Source: Bradyrhizobium diazoefficiens (GTDB lineage Bacteria > Pseudomonadota > Alphaproteobacteria > Rhizobiales > Xanthobacteraceae). From it: DNA of 64,000 nucleotides. The stretch lies in assembly GCF_016612535.1 (NCBI RefSeq), contig NZ_JAENXS010000002.1, positions 1,736,001-1,800,000 on the forward strand, given 5' to 3'. Each line of letters starts with the position of its first letter. Position 1 is the first letter of the stretch. Under the pieces are notes generated by a model. The model was not told the origin of the DNA. It ran no database searches and saw only the letters and a program-made list of their open reading frames with translations. The position numbers were made by a program, and so were the translations under genes. This document shows positions 1 to 8,618 of the stretch, one piece after another.

Positions 1-2426
1 TTGTCGATGCAGATCTCGGCGCGGTGGGTGTTGCCGGTGATGTCGACGAGGAGATGCCGGAACAGCCGGTCCACCAGCCACAGCGGCGTCTGATAGCCCG
101 GCGGCGGCACGTGCGAGAGCGCGATCTCGAGCTCGTAGATGCTGTCGTGGCGGGCCTCGTCGATGCGCGGCGCCTGGCTGGTCGGGCCGATGAACAGACC
201 AGAGAAGAAATAGGACAGCGAGGGATGCCGCTGCCAGTACAGCACCAGGCTCTTCAACAGATCCGGCCGGCGCAGGAACGGCGAATCCTGCGGGCTGGAA
301 CCGCCGACGACGACGTGATTGCCGCCGCCGGTGCCGGTGTGGCGGCCGTCGACCAGGAAGCGGTTGGCGCCGAGGCGTATCTTGCCGGCATCCTCATAGA
401 GCCCGACGGTGATATCGACCGCCTCGCGCCAGTTCTTTGCCGGCTGAACGTTGACCTCGATGACACCAGGATCGGGCGTCACCTTGATGACCTCGATCCG
501 CGGATCGAACGGTGGCGGATAACCCTCGACATGGACCTGGAGCTTCATCTCCTCGGCCGTGGCTTCGAGCGCCGCGACCATTTCGAGATAATCCTCGATG
601 CGCTCGACCGGCGGCATGAAGGCGCAGATCACGCCGTCGCGGACCTCGATCGACAGGGCGGTGCGGACGGGGACGGACGTGTTGAGCTGCTCGGGCGCGA
701 CCCGCGGCGGCGATTCCGGGCGCGCCGGGAGGCTGAACACCGGCAGCTTGTCGCGCGCCTCCATCGGATCGCGCTCGATGATGTAAGGATATTGATCGGG
801 CGGGACATAGCCGAGCGATTCGAGCGGCAGGCGCAAACCCAGCGGCGAATCCCCGGGCATCAGGAACAAATGATCACGCCGGAGTTTCCAGCGCTCGCTG
901 CGCCAGCGCGGCGGCGCGTTCCAGCGCTGCACCGGCAGCACGAAGCCGCGTGGCGCGCGGAGGCCCTGATTGAACACCCGCGCCATGCGCGCGCGCGCCT
1001 CGGGATCGGACAATTTGGAGTCGAATGGATCGACGTTGATCGGAAGCTCGGCCTCCTTCTGGAGCCAGTAGACGGTGTCCTCATAGGCCGGAACGATGTA
1101 GCCGGGATCGAGCCCGAGCCGTGCCGCCGTGCCTTCCATGAAATCCTCGGCGTCCTCGGTCTGGGCGCGCTTCGGATTCTCGATCTTGGCGATGCGATCC
1201 GCGTTCTTCCAGATCGGTACGCCGTCCTTGCGCCAGTACAGACCGAAGGCCCAGCGCGGCAGGCTCTCACCCGGATACCATTTGCCCTGGCCGTAATGCA
1301 GCAGGCCGCCCGGCGCGAAGCGCGTGCGCAGGCGGCGGATCAGATCGTCACCGAGCGCGCGCTTGGTCGGGCCGACGGCCTCCGTATTCCACTCCCCCGC
1401 CTCGAGATCATCCACGGACACAAAGGTCGGCTCGCCGCCCATGGTGAGCCGCACGTCCTGGGCCGCAAGATCACCGTCGACCTGCTCGCCGAGATCGTTG
1501 AGCCGCGCCCAGGATTCGTCGGAGAACGGCTTTGTGATGCGCGGCGCCTCGCGGATGCGCCGGACGCTCATATCGAAGGCGAACTCGACCTCGGCAAAGG
1601 CAGCGCCACCGGAGATCGGCGCCGCCGAGCGATAATGCGGCGTGGCGGCAACGGGGATGTGCCCCTCGCCCGCAAGCATGCCGGAGGTCGCATCGAAACC
1701 GATCCAGCCCGCACCCGGCAGATAGACCTCGGCCCATGCGTGCAGATCGGTGAAGTCGTTCTCGACTTCCGGTGGTCCCTCGATCGGATCGATGTCGGGA
1801 CGGATCTGAATGAGATAGCCAGAGACGAAACGGGCGGCGAGCCCGAGATGACGGAAGGTCTGGATGAGAAGCCAGGCGGAGTCGCGGCACGAGCCGGCGC
1901 AGGACGTGAGCGTCTCCTCCGGGGTCTGCACACCCGGCTCCATCCGGATGATGTAGCTGATCTTCTGTTGCAGCTCCCTGTTCAGATCGACCAGGAAGTT
2001 GACGGTGTTCGGGGCCTCGCGCGGGATCGAGGCGAGATATTTTGCGAAGTGAGGATCAGGCTTGATGGTCTCGAGGTAAGGCGCGAGCTCCGTCTTCAGG
2101 TCTTTTGTGTATTCGAATGGAAAGCTGTCCGCATAGGGCTCGACGAAGAAGTCGAACGGGTTGACCACGGTCATCTGCGCCGTGAAATCGACCTCGAATT
2201 TCAGCTCGGTGGTCTTCTCGGGGAAGACGTAGCGGGCGAGCCAGTTTCCTTGCGGATCCTGCTGCCAGTTCACGAAATGATTGGCCGGCGTGACCTTGAG
2301 CGAATAGCTCAGGATCGGCGTGCGCGTATGCGGCGCCGGCCGCAAGCGGATGGTCTGCGGTCCCAGATCGATCGGGCGGTCGTATTTGTAATGCGTAACG
2401 TGGTTTAATGCGACGTAGATCGACAC
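1..2426 (-). CDS. Transglutaminase-like / DUF2126 family protein (3' end beyond window)
   Basis: The visible 808 residues begin with a bacterial transglutaminase N-terminal domain (about residues 1-90), followed by a transglutaminase core. The putative catalytic triad is Cys180 (in GSCRDSAW), His239 (in DLHAWAEV) and Asp255 (in GFDATSG). The rest, including [11 protein letters not shown] and the [12 protein letters not shown] segment, matches the long DUF2126 (COG4196) region typical of about 1,100-residue alphaproteobacterial proteins, so roughly 300 residues lie outside the window. The start is a GTG at 2426 with a GGAG-like ribosome site upstream. It is the first visible gene in its direction and is separated from the UxaA gene by a palindromic repeat. 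The physiological substrate of this family is not established; peptide or amide-bond chemistry is inferred from the fold. Confidence 0.88.
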   Translation of the reverse strand, partial: MSIYVALNHVTHYKYDRPIDLGPQTIRLRPAPHTRTPILSYSLKVTPANHFVNWQQDPQGNWLARYVFPEKTTELKFEVDFTAQMTVVNPFDFFVEPYADSFPFEYTKDLKTELAPYLETIKPDPHFAKYLASIPREAPNTVNFLVDLNRELQQKISYIIRMEPGVQTPEETLTSCAGSCRDSAWLLIQTFRHLGLAARFVSGYLIQIRPDIDPIEGPPEVENDFTDLHAWAEVYLPGAGWIGFDATSGMLAGEGHIPVAATPHYRSAAPISGGAAFAEVEFAFDMSVRRIREAPRITKPFSDESWARLNDLGEQVDGDLAAQDVRLTMGGEPTFVSVDDLEAGEWNTEAVGPTKRALGDDLIRRLRTRFAPGGLLHYGQGKWYPGESLPRWAFGLYWRKDGVPIWKNADRIAKIENPKRAQTEDAEDFMEGTAARLGLDPGYIVPAYEDTVYWLQKEAELPINVDPFDSKLSDPEARARMARVFNQGLRAPRGFVLPVQRWNAPPRWRSERWKLRRDHLFLMPGDSPLGLRLPLESLGYVPPDQYPYIIERDPMEARDKLPVFSLPARPESPPRVAPEQLNTSVPVRTALSIEVRDGVICAFMPPVERIEDYLEMVAALEATAEEMKLQVHVEGYPPPFDPRIEVIKVTPDPGVIEVNVQPAKNWREAVDITVGLYEDAGKIRLGANRFLVDGRHTGTGGGNHVVVGGSSPQDSPFLRRPDLLKSLVLYWQRHPSLSYFFSGLFIGPTSQAPRIDEARHDSIYELEIALSHVPPPGYQTPLWLVDRLFRHLLVDITGNTHRAEICID

Positions 2427-2522
2427 GGGGTGTGGTGCTCCAGCAGCTTTTTTGAGCAGAACACCTGACGCCAGTGCGATCAAGCACTAACAACGGGCAG
2501 ACCGTGCCTAGGAAGTATCCCC

Positions 2523-2608
2523 GTAGCCCGGATGGAGCGCAGCGTAATCCGGGGTTTTCATCCGCGGATTGAATCGTCCCGGATTTCGCTTCGCTCCATC
2601 CGGGCTAC
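2523..2608. repeat. Palindromic intergenic repeat, family A copy 1
   Basis: The ends are perfect 16-bp inverted repeats (gtagcccggatggagc and its complement), and the pairing continues inward with two mismatches over about 28 bp. Copies 2 and 3 are at 25957-26037 and 37131-37210. It sits between the 3' end of the UxaA gene and the start of the transglutaminase gene, both on the minus strand. Confidence 0.85.
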
Positions 2609-2617
2609 GAGGTCACG

Positions 2618-4141
2618 TTACATCGTTGCGCCGAGCACCCAGGGCGCGAACTCGGCGCCGCCGAAATCGAAGCTTTCGCTCTTGGTCGGCTGGCCGGAAG
2701 CGGTCTTGAGGATGAGATCGAAGATGCGCTGGCCGCACTCCTGAACGCTCTCTTCGCCTTCGAGGATGGTGCCGCAATTGACGTCCATATCGTCTTCCAT
2801 GCGCTTGTACATGGGCGTGTTGGTCGCGAGCTTGATCGAGGGCGCGGGCTTGCAGCCGAACACGCTGCCGCGGCCCGTGGTGAAGCAGACCAGGTTGGCA
2901 CCGCCGGCGACCTGCCCGGTCGCCGCGACCGGATCGTAGCCGGGCGTGTCCATGAACACGAAGCCGCGCTTGGTCACGGGTTCGGCGTAGCGCAAGACGT
3001 CGACGAGATTGGTCGTGCCGGCCTTCGCCATCGCGCCGAGCGACTTTTCGAGAATGGTGGTGAGGCCGCCGGCCTTGTTGCCGGGGCTCGGGTTGGCGTT
3101 CATCTCGGCGCCCTCGCGCGCGGTGTATTCGTCCCACCAGCGCATGAGATCGACGAGCTTCTCGCCGACCTCGCGGCTCACCGCGCGGCGCGTCAGCAGA
3201 TGCTCGGCGCCGTAGGTCTCCGGCGTCTCCGACAGGATCACGGTGCCACCGTGACGGACGATGAGGTCGCTGGCCGCGCCGAGCGCAGGATTGGCTGATA
3301 CGCCGGAATAACCATCCGACCCGCCGCATTGCAGGGCCACGGTCAGTTCGCTGACCGGCACGGACTCGCGGCTCACCTTGTTGGAGTCAGCCAGCGCCTC
3401 GCGCACGAAGGCAATGCCAGCCTCGACCGTCTTGCGGGTGCCGCCGACCTCCTGGATGTCCATCGCGCGCAAACGGCCGGCGAGCTTCTGCTCTTCCATC
3501 AGGCCGCCGATCTGATTCACCTCGCAGCCGAGGCCGAGCACGATGACGTGGGAGAAATTGACGTGCCGCGCATAGCCGCCGAGCGTGCGGCGAAGCAGTG
3601 CGAGTGGTTCGTTCTGCGTCATGCCGCAGCCGGTCTTGTGGGTCAGCGCGACAACGCCGTCGACGTTGGGGAATTTGGCCAGCGGATTGTCGCCGGTGAA
3701 GGGATTTTTCTTGAAGACGTCGGCGACGAGGCTTGCGACATGCGCGCTGCAATTCACCGAGGTGAGGATGCCGATATAGTTGCGCGTGGCGACGCGGCCG
3801 TCGGGGCGACGGATGCCCTCGAAGGTCGCCGGCAGATCGAAATTCGGCGTCGGCTTGACGTCGGCGCAATAGGCATAGTCCTTGGCGAAATCGCCCATGC
3901 CGATGTTCTGCACGTGCACGTGCTGACCCGGCGAGATCGGAATGGTCGCAAAGCCGATGATCTGGCCGTAGCGTATCACCGGCTCGCCCACCGCGATCGG
4001 CTTGATCGCGACCTTGTGGCCGGAGGGAATGCGCTCGACCGTGGTCACGCCGTCAGTGACCACCGTCCCCGGCGGCAGGCTCGCGCGCGCGATCAGCACG
4101 CCATCATCGGGATGCAGGCGGATGACGGGGCTGATGGTCAT
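2618..4141 (-). CDS. UxaA-family sugar-acid dehydratase (altronate/galactarate dehydratase type)
   Basis: The 507-residue protein has the full two-part architecture of altronate and galactarate dehydratases: an N-terminal SAF-like domain (about residues 1-95) and a large catalytic UxaA domain with RNYIGILTSVNCSAHV, HKTGCGM and CGGSDGYSG motifs. Family members dehydrate aldonic or aldaric acids to 2-keto-3-deoxy sugar acids. Its start at 4141 has a strong AAGGAG site. The upstream co-directional gene is an HpcH/HpaI aldolase, the kind of enzyme that cleaves such keto-deoxy acids (as GarL does after GarD), so the two may form a dehydratase-aldolase pair. Substrate choice (altronate, galactarate or another) cannot be read from the sequence. 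Confidence 0.88.
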   Translation of the reverse strand: MTISPVIRLHPDDGVLIARASLPPGTVVTDGVTTVERIPSGHKVAIKPIAVGEPVIRYGQIIGFATIPISPGQHVHVQNIGMGDFAKDYAYCADVKPTPNFDLPATFEGIRRPDGRVATRNYIGILTSVNCSAHVASLVADVFKKNPFTGDNPLAKFPNVDGVVALTHKTGCGMTQNEPLALLRRTLGGYARHVNFSHVIVLGLGCEVNQIGGLMEEQKLAGRLRAMDIQEVGGTRKTVEAGIAFVREALADSNKVSRESVPVSELTVALQCGGSDGYSGVSANPALGAASDLIVRHGGTVILSETPETYGAEHLLTRRAVSREVGEKLVDLMRWWDEYTAREGAEMNANPSPGNKAGGLTTILEKSLGAMAKAGTTNLVDVLRYAEPVTKRGFVFMDTPGYDPVAATGQVAGGANLVCFTTGRGSVFGCKPAPSIKLATNTPMYKRMEDDMDVNCGTILEGEESVQECGQRIFDLILKTASGQPTKSESFDFGGAEFAPWVLGATM

Positions 4142-4165
4142 GGGAGGTCTCCTTGGTCTTCGTAC

Positions 4166-4199
4166 TTCACCTTTCCCCGTTTTGACGGGGAGAGGTGAA
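4166..4199. repeat. Short hairpin related to repeat family D
   Basis: A 34-bp imperfect palindrome whose arms pair ttcacctttccccgt with acggggagaggtgaa around a short loop. It resembles the CCCCGTTxTxACGGGGAGAGG part of family D elsewhere in the window. It lies in the 70-bp gap between the aldolase and the UxaA gene and could attenuate or stabilise a shared transcript. Confidence 0.65.
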
Positions 4200-4211
4200 A
4201 GAGAGATGAGA

Positions 4212-4988
4212 TCAGGCCTTGCCGGCCGAATCCTTGCGGGTCGCGTTGACCTGCATCCTGGCGTAGGTCGTCATCAGGCCGACCTCGTTCGACAGCGTCA
4301 CCAGCTTGAACCCCATGTTGATGGCGCGCGCCGCACCTTCGGCGCCGCTGCAATGGATGCCCGGATAGAGACCGCGCTTGTCGCATTCCTTGATGATCTT
4401 GTCGTAGATCGCGAGGATCTCCGGCTCGGTGCGATCGAGCTTCGGCTCGAGGCCGTAGGAGAAGCCGAGGTCGGACGGGCCGATATAGACGCCGTTGAGG
4501 CCCTCGACGTCGAGGATCGCTTCCATGTTCTCGACCGCGGTCTTGGTCTCCATCATCGGCAGCAGCACGATGTCGTCATTCGCGGTCTTCTGGTAGGAGC
4601 CCGCGGTGCCGTACATGCCGGCGCGGATCGGGCCGTTGGAGCGGACGCCCTTCGGCGGATACTTCGAATAGGAGACGAGATTCCTGGCTTCCTGCGGCGT
4701 GTTGACCATCGGGCAGATCACGCCATAGGCGCCGCCGTCGAGGACCTTGCCGATGATGCCGGGTTCGTTCCAGGGCACGCGGACCATCGGGGTCACCGGG
4801 TGCTTGTCCATGGCCTGGAAGCACTGCACCATCGAGAGGTAGTCCTGCACGCCATGCTGCATGTCAACGGTGACGCTATCGAAGCCGCATTGTGCGATCA
4901 TCTCGGCCGAGAAGCCGGAGGGAATCGCGAGCCACGCGTTGACCACGGCCTTGCCCGACTTCCAGATTTCCTTGACCTTGTTCGCCAC
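4212..4988 (-). CDS. HpcH/HpaI-family class II aldolase
   Basis: The 258-residue protein has the HpcH/HpaI barrel signature: VTVDMQHG (catalytic His), VRVPWNEP (substrate Arg), the metal-binding Glu in PMMETKTAVEN and the Asp in YIGPSDLG. The family performs pyruvate-forming retro-aldol cleavage. Next to hpaR and hpaH it is the natural candidate for the last step of homoprotocatechuate breakdown, releasing pyruvate and succinic semialdehyde. Its co-directional UxaA neighbour allows the alternative of a GarL-like keto-deoxy-glucarate aldolase, and the sequence alone does not decide. Translation starts at a GTG (4988). A 12-bp direct repeat lies 16-41 bp upstream of the start. Confidence 0.87.
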   Translation of the reverse strand: MANKVKEIWKSGKAVVNAWLAIPSGFSAEMIAQCGFDSVTVDMQHGVQDYLSMVQCFQAMDKHPVTPMVRVPWNEPGIIGKVLDGGAYGVICPMVNTPQEARNLVSYSKYPPKGVRSNGPIRAGMYGTAGSYQKTANDDIVLLPMMETKTAVENMEAILDVEGLNGVYIGPSDLGFSYGLEPKLDRTEPEILAIYDKIIKECDKRGLYPGIHCSGAEGAARAINMGFKLVTLSNEVGLMTTYARMQVNATRKDSAGKA

Positions 4989-5003
4989 GTTGCCTTCCTT
5001 CTT

Positions 5004-5029
5004 GTTGTTTGGACCGTGTTGTTTGGACC
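5004..5029. repeat. 12-bp tandem direct repeat upstream of the aldolase gene
   Basis: The unit gttgtttggacc occurs at 5004-5015 and 5018-5029, a 14-bp period, just upstream of the minus-strand GTG start at 4988. It could be a tandem operator half-site or a recent small duplication. Confidence 0.6.
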
Positions 5030-5166
5030 ATCGTCACCATGACGAGTGCCACGAGGGCGATCCTGCTTTCCGGTGCCGATTTGGACGGCTCGGCTTGAGC
5101 GGCACTTTGAGCGAAAAAATGCGGCAATGTCCATGGCTGTTGCCGCGCTCGCGCGCATATCAGGTT

Positions 5167-5685
5167 TCACTCCTCGGCACTTGCCTCGTCGCCGGCGCCG
5201 AGCCCCGCAAGGCTCTGCTCGAGCTCGCCGAGCATCTCCTGCAACTCGGCAAGCTTGCGGGCACCGAAGCGCTGCGTGATCTCCGCATAGATCGCCTCCG
5301 ACGACGGCGCGACGGAGGCCATCAGCTTCACGCCCTCTCTGGAGATCGAGACCATGCTGCGGCGCTGATCGGCCTTTGCGGTCTTGCGCTCGATCAGGTT
5401 GCGGGCCTCGAGATCGCGCAGGATGCGCGACAGGCTTGGTCCAAGCAGGAACGCCGTGCGCGCGAGTTCCGTGACCTCGGCGGCCTCGATGGACGCGAGC
5501 GCGCGGAGGATGCGCCATTGCTGTTCGGTCAGCCCATGCACGCGCAGCGCGGGGCGAAACTGCCGCATCACAGCCTCGCGAGCCCTGAGCAGCGACATCG
5601 GCAGCGAGCGCGAGAAGTCGCGCATCGGCACTTGGCGCGCGGCGGGCGCATTTACGTTCGCGGGATCAGCCGGTCTCTTCGCCAT
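5167..5685 (-). CDS. hpaR: MarR-family regulator of homoprotocatechuate degradation
   Basis: This 172-residue winged-helix protein carries the HpaR-like N-terminal core SLPMSLLRAREAVMRQF and LTEQQWRILRAL, then the MarR recognition helix region (LLGPSLSRILRDLEARNLIERK) and the wing (ADQRRSMVSISREG). HpaR represses the hpa meta-cleavage genes in enteric bacteria and is released by the aromatic substrate. It is divergent from hpaH, and a perfect 16-bp palindrome lies between them, consistent with autoregulated control of both directions. The aldolase and UxaA genes follow on the same strand and may be cotranscribed with it. Confidence 0.9.
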   Translation of the reverse strand: MAKRPADPANVNAPAARQVPMRDFSRSLPMSLLRAREAVMRQFRPALRVHGLTEQQWRILRALASIEAAEVTELARTAFLLGPSLSRILRDLEARNLIERKTAKADQRRSMVSISREGVKLMASVAPSSEAIYAEITQRFGARKLAELQEMLGELEQSLAGLGAGDEASAEE

Positions 5686-5775
5686 ATCGTCCTTTCAAGA
5701 TCGGCCCTTCAAGGTCGCCCTTCAAACCGCAAATCGGTTGCAGTGCAGCAAGCCCAAATTGTGTTTGACGCATTC

Positions 5776-5791
5776 ACTTAACATGTTAAGT
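5776..5791. promoter_or_regulatory. Probable HpaR operator (16-bp perfect palindrome)
   Basis: The sequence acttaacatgttaagt is a perfect palindrome in the 140-bp divergent gap between hpaR and hpaH, 34 bp before the hpaH start. MarR-family dimers bind AT-rich palindromes of this size. Assignment to HpaR is inferred from position. Confidence 0.65.
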
Positions 5792-5825
5792 ATTTTCCCA
5801 GGCAGCACGATTTGCAAGATCACAA

Positions 5826-6632
5826 ATGGCGCTTTCTAACGACGATATCCGAGCTTGCGCGAACCGTCTGCACCAGGCGGAGAAGACCCGCACGCAGATC
5901 CGGCAGCTCTCGCAGGATTTTCCCGACATCACCATCGCCGATGCCTACGCGATTCAGAAGGCCTGGGTCGACGTCAAGATCGCCGAGGGGCGCATCGTCA
6001 GGGGCCACAAGATCGGCCTGACCTCGAAGGCGATGCAGAGCGCGCTCAATATCGACGAGCCGGATTCCGGTGTTTTGCTCGACGACATGTTCTTTGCCGA
6101 CGGCGGCCTGGTCCCGACTGAGCGCTTCATCGCGACCCGCGTGGAAGCCGAGCTCGCTTTCGTCATGAGCAAGCGGCTCGAAGGTCCCGACTGCACGCTA
6201 TTCGACGTGCTCAACGCCACCGACTTCGTGGTGCCGGCGCTGGAGATTCTGGACACGCGAATCGAGCGCGTCGATCCGACGACCAAGACGACGCGCAAGA
6301 TCTTCGACACCATCGCCGACAATGCCGCGAATGCCGGCATCGTGCTCGGCGGCCGGCCGATCCGCCCGCTCGACGCCGACCTGCGCTGGATCGGCGCACT
6401 CTGTTTCAAGAACGGCCAGCTCGAAGAGACCGGCCTTGCCGCCGGCGTGCTCAATCATCCCGCGACCGCGGTTGCGTGGCTTGCCAACAAGATCGCCCCG
6501 CTCGGTCTTGCGCTTGAGCCCGGCCAAATCGTGCTCGCCGGCTCCTTCATCCGTCCGATCGAGACCCGCAAGGGCGACACAATTCAGGCCGATTATGGCG
6601 CCTACGGCTCGGTCAGCTGCTACTTCGCTTAG
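5826..6632 (+). CDS. hpaH: 2-oxo-hepta-3-ene-1,7-dioate hydratase
   Basis: The 268-residue protein belongs to the HpaH/MhpD hydratase branch of the fumarylacetoacetate hydrolase fold, with GHKIGLTSKAMQ, RVEAELAFVMS and GVLNHPATAVAWLANK segments. It hydrates the dienoate made by decarboxylation of the ring-cleavage product to 4-hydroxy-2-oxoheptanedioate, the HpaI substrate. It opens the plus-strand hpa gene run and is followed by hpaF after 30 bp. The ATG at 5826 is used although only a weak ribosome site precedes it. Regulation by HpaR through the upstream palindrome is likely. Confidence 0.93.
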   Translation: MALSNDDIRACANRLHQAEKTRTQIRQLSQDFPDITIADAYAIQKAWVDVKIAEGRIVRGHKIGLTSKAMQSALNIDEPDSGVLLDDMFFADGGLVPTERFIATRVEAELAFVMSKRLEGPDCTLFDVLNATDFVVPALEILDTRIERVDPTTKTTRKIFDTIADNAANAGIVLGGRPIRPLDADLRWIGALCFKNGQLEETGLAAGVLNHPATAVAWLANKIAPLGLALEPGQIVLAGSFIRPIETRKGDTIQADYGAYGSVSCYFA

Positions 6633-6662
6633 ACCAACAAGAATATAGGGAGTGAAACCGCC

Positions 6663-7061
6663 ATGCCGCATTTCACGATCGAATATTCGGCCAATCTCGA
6701 TGAGCGGCTCGACATCGCAGCGGTGTGCGAGGTCGTGCGCGAGGCGGCGGTCGAGACCGGCATTTTCCCGCTTGGCGGCATCCGCGTCCGCGCCATTCGC
6801 TGTGAGCACTATGCGGTCGCGGACGCGCGCCACGACTACGGCTTCCTCGACATGGTGCTGCGCATCGGCGAAGGCCGCGATCTGCCGACCCGCCAGAAGG
6901 CCGGCGAGCATGTCTTCCAGGCGCTCTCCCGACATCTCGATCCCGTCTTCGCCGCCAGCAAGTTCGCTTTGTCCTTCGACATACAGATCAACGACAGGGA
7001 CACCAGCTGGAAGCGCAACAACATCCACGACGCCTTGAAAGTGGAGACCGCCCATGGATAA
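6663..7061 (+). CDS. hpaF: 5-carboxymethyl-2-hydroxymuconate isomerase
   Basis: The 132-residue protein begins MPHFTIEYSANLD. After Met removal this exposes the N-terminal Pro that acts as the base in this tautomerase-fold isomerase. HpaF isomerises 5-carboxymethyl-2-hydroxymuconate to the oxo form used by the decarboxylase. A GGGAG ribosome site precedes the ATG. Its 3' end overlaps the hpaE start by 8 bp, indicating translational coupling. Confidence 0.92.
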   Translation: MPHFTIEYSANLDERLDIAAVCEVVREAAVETGIFPLGGIRVRAIRCEHYAVADARHDYGFLDMVLRIGEGRDLPTRQKAGEHVFQALSRHLDPVFAASKFALSFDIQINDRDTSWKRNNIHDALKVETAHG

Positions 7062-8592
7062 GCCCACGCCGAAAACCGATATATTTGGGGCGAACCGAGA
7101 CCGCGTCGCGCCGCTGCTGAAGAAGCTGCAAGCGGACGGCATCGGCCACATGATCGACGGCAAGATCGTCCCGTCGATCTCCGGCGAGACCTTCGAGACG
7201 AAGTCGCCGGTCGACGGAGCGACGCTTGCGAGCGTTGCGCGGGGCAATGCCGAGGACATCGACGCCGCCGCGACCGCCGCTGCGCTCGCCTTCAAGTCCT
7301 GGCGCGACATGGGGCCGGCGATGCGGAAGAAGCTGCTGCATCGGGTCGCCGACGCCATCGAGGACAATGCCGACGACATCGCCGTGCTCGAATGCATCGA
7401 CACCGGCCAGGCCTATCGCTTCATGGCCAAGGCCGCGATCCGCGCCGCCGAAAATTTTCGTTTCTTTGCCGACAAATGCGCCGAGGCCCGTGACGGCATG
7501 AACACGCCGAGCGATGAGCACTGGAATATCTCGACGCGTGTGCCGATCGGCCCCGTCGGCGTGATCACGCCGTGGAACACACCGTTCATGCTCTCGACCT
7601 GGAAGATCGCCCCTGCCCTGGCCGCCGGCTGCACCGTCGTGCACAAACCGGCCGAATGGTCGCCGGTGACCGCCGCCATCCTGGCGCGGCTCGTCAAGGA
7701 AGCCGGCGTGCCTGACGGCGTGCTCAACACCGTGCACGGCTTTGGCGAAGAGGCCGGCAAGGCGCTGACCGAGCATCCCGCGATCAAGGCCATCGGCTTC
7801 GTCGGCGAAAGCGCGACGGGATCCGCGATCATGGTGCAGGGCGCACCGACCTTGAAGCGCGTGCATTTCGAACTCGGCGGCAAGAATCCGGTGATCGTGT
7901 TCGACGACGCCGATCTCGACCGCGCGCTCGATGCGGTCGTGTTCATGATCTATTCGCTCAACGGCGAGCGTTGCACCTCCTCGAGCCGCCTGCTGATCCA
8001 GCAGAACATCGCGGAGACATTCATCGAGAAGCTGACCGCGCGGGTGAAGGCGTTGAGGGTCGGCCACCCCCTCGATCCCGCCACCGAGATCGGGCCGTTG
8101 ATCCACGAGCGGCATCTCGCAAAGGTCTGCTCCTATTTCGACGTCGCGCGCCAGGACGGCGCGACGATCGCGGTCGGCGGCAAGGCCTATGACGGCCCGG
8201 GCGGCGGCCACTATGTCGAGCCGACGCTGGTGACCGGCGCGAGCGGCAAGATGCGCGTGGCGCAGGAGGAGGTGTTCGGCCCCTTCCTCACCGTGCTGCC
8301 GTTCCGCGACGAGGCCGAGGCGATCGAGATCGCCAACGACATCCGCTATGGCCTGACCGGCTATGTCTGGACCAACGATATAGGCCGCGCGTTGCGCGTC
8401 GCCGACGCGCTGGAGGCCGGCATGATCTGGCTGAACTCGGAAAACGTCCGCCATCTGCCAACGCCGTTCGGCGGCATGAAGGCGAGCGGCATCGGCCGCG
8501 ACGGCGGCGATTACTCGTTCGATTTCTACATGGAAACCAAGCACGTCTCGCTGGCGCGGGGCACGCACAAGATTCAGAAACTGGGAATCTGA
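7054..8592 (+). CDS. hpaE: 5-carboxymethyl-2-hydroxymuconate semialdehyde dehydrogenase
   Basis: A 512-residue aldehyde dehydrogenase with the expected ALDH landmarks: TPWNTPFMLSTWK (NAD site region), the catalytic Glu in HFELGGKNP, the catalytic Cys in NGERCTSSSR and EEVFGPFLTVLPF. Together with hpaF and hpaD it identifies the homoprotocatechuate pathway, where HpaE oxidises the semialdehyde made by ring cleavage. The start overlaps hpaF by 8 bp and a GGAG motif lies inside hpaF. hpaD follows after 26 bp. Confidence 0.93.
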   Translation: MDKPTPKTDIFGANRDRVAPLLKKLQADGIGHMIDGKIVPSISGETFETKSPVDGATLASVARGNAEDIDAAATAAALAFKSWRDMGPAMRKKLLHRVADAIEDNADDIAVLECIDTGQAYRFMAKAAIRAAENFRFFADKCAEARDGMNTPSDEHWNISTRVPIGPVGVITPWNTPFMLSTWKIAPALAAGCTVVHKPAEWSPVTAAILARLVKEAGVPDGVLNTVHGFGEEAGKALTEHPAIKAIGFVGESATGSAIMVQGAPTLKRVHFELGGKNPVIVFDDADLDRALDAVVFMIYSLNGERCTSSSRLLIQQNIAETFIEKLTARVKALRVGHPLDPATEIGPLIHERHLAKVCSYFDVARQDGATIAVGGKAYDGPGGGHYVEPTLVTGASGKMRVAQEEVFGPFLTVLPFRDEAEAIEIANDIRYGLTGYVWTNDIGRALRVADALEAGMIWLNSENVRHLPTPFGGMKASGIGRDGGDYSFDFYMETKHVSLARGTHKIQKLGI

Positions 8593-8618
8593 CGCTCGTC
8601 ATTCCCTGGGGAAACGCA

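Noticed and set aside
24..2408. 794-residue plus-strand open frame
   Set aside because: It lies opposite the transglutaminase/DUF2126 gene, has no family motif and an Arg/Ala/Asp-rich composition typical of antisense frames in GC-rich DNA.
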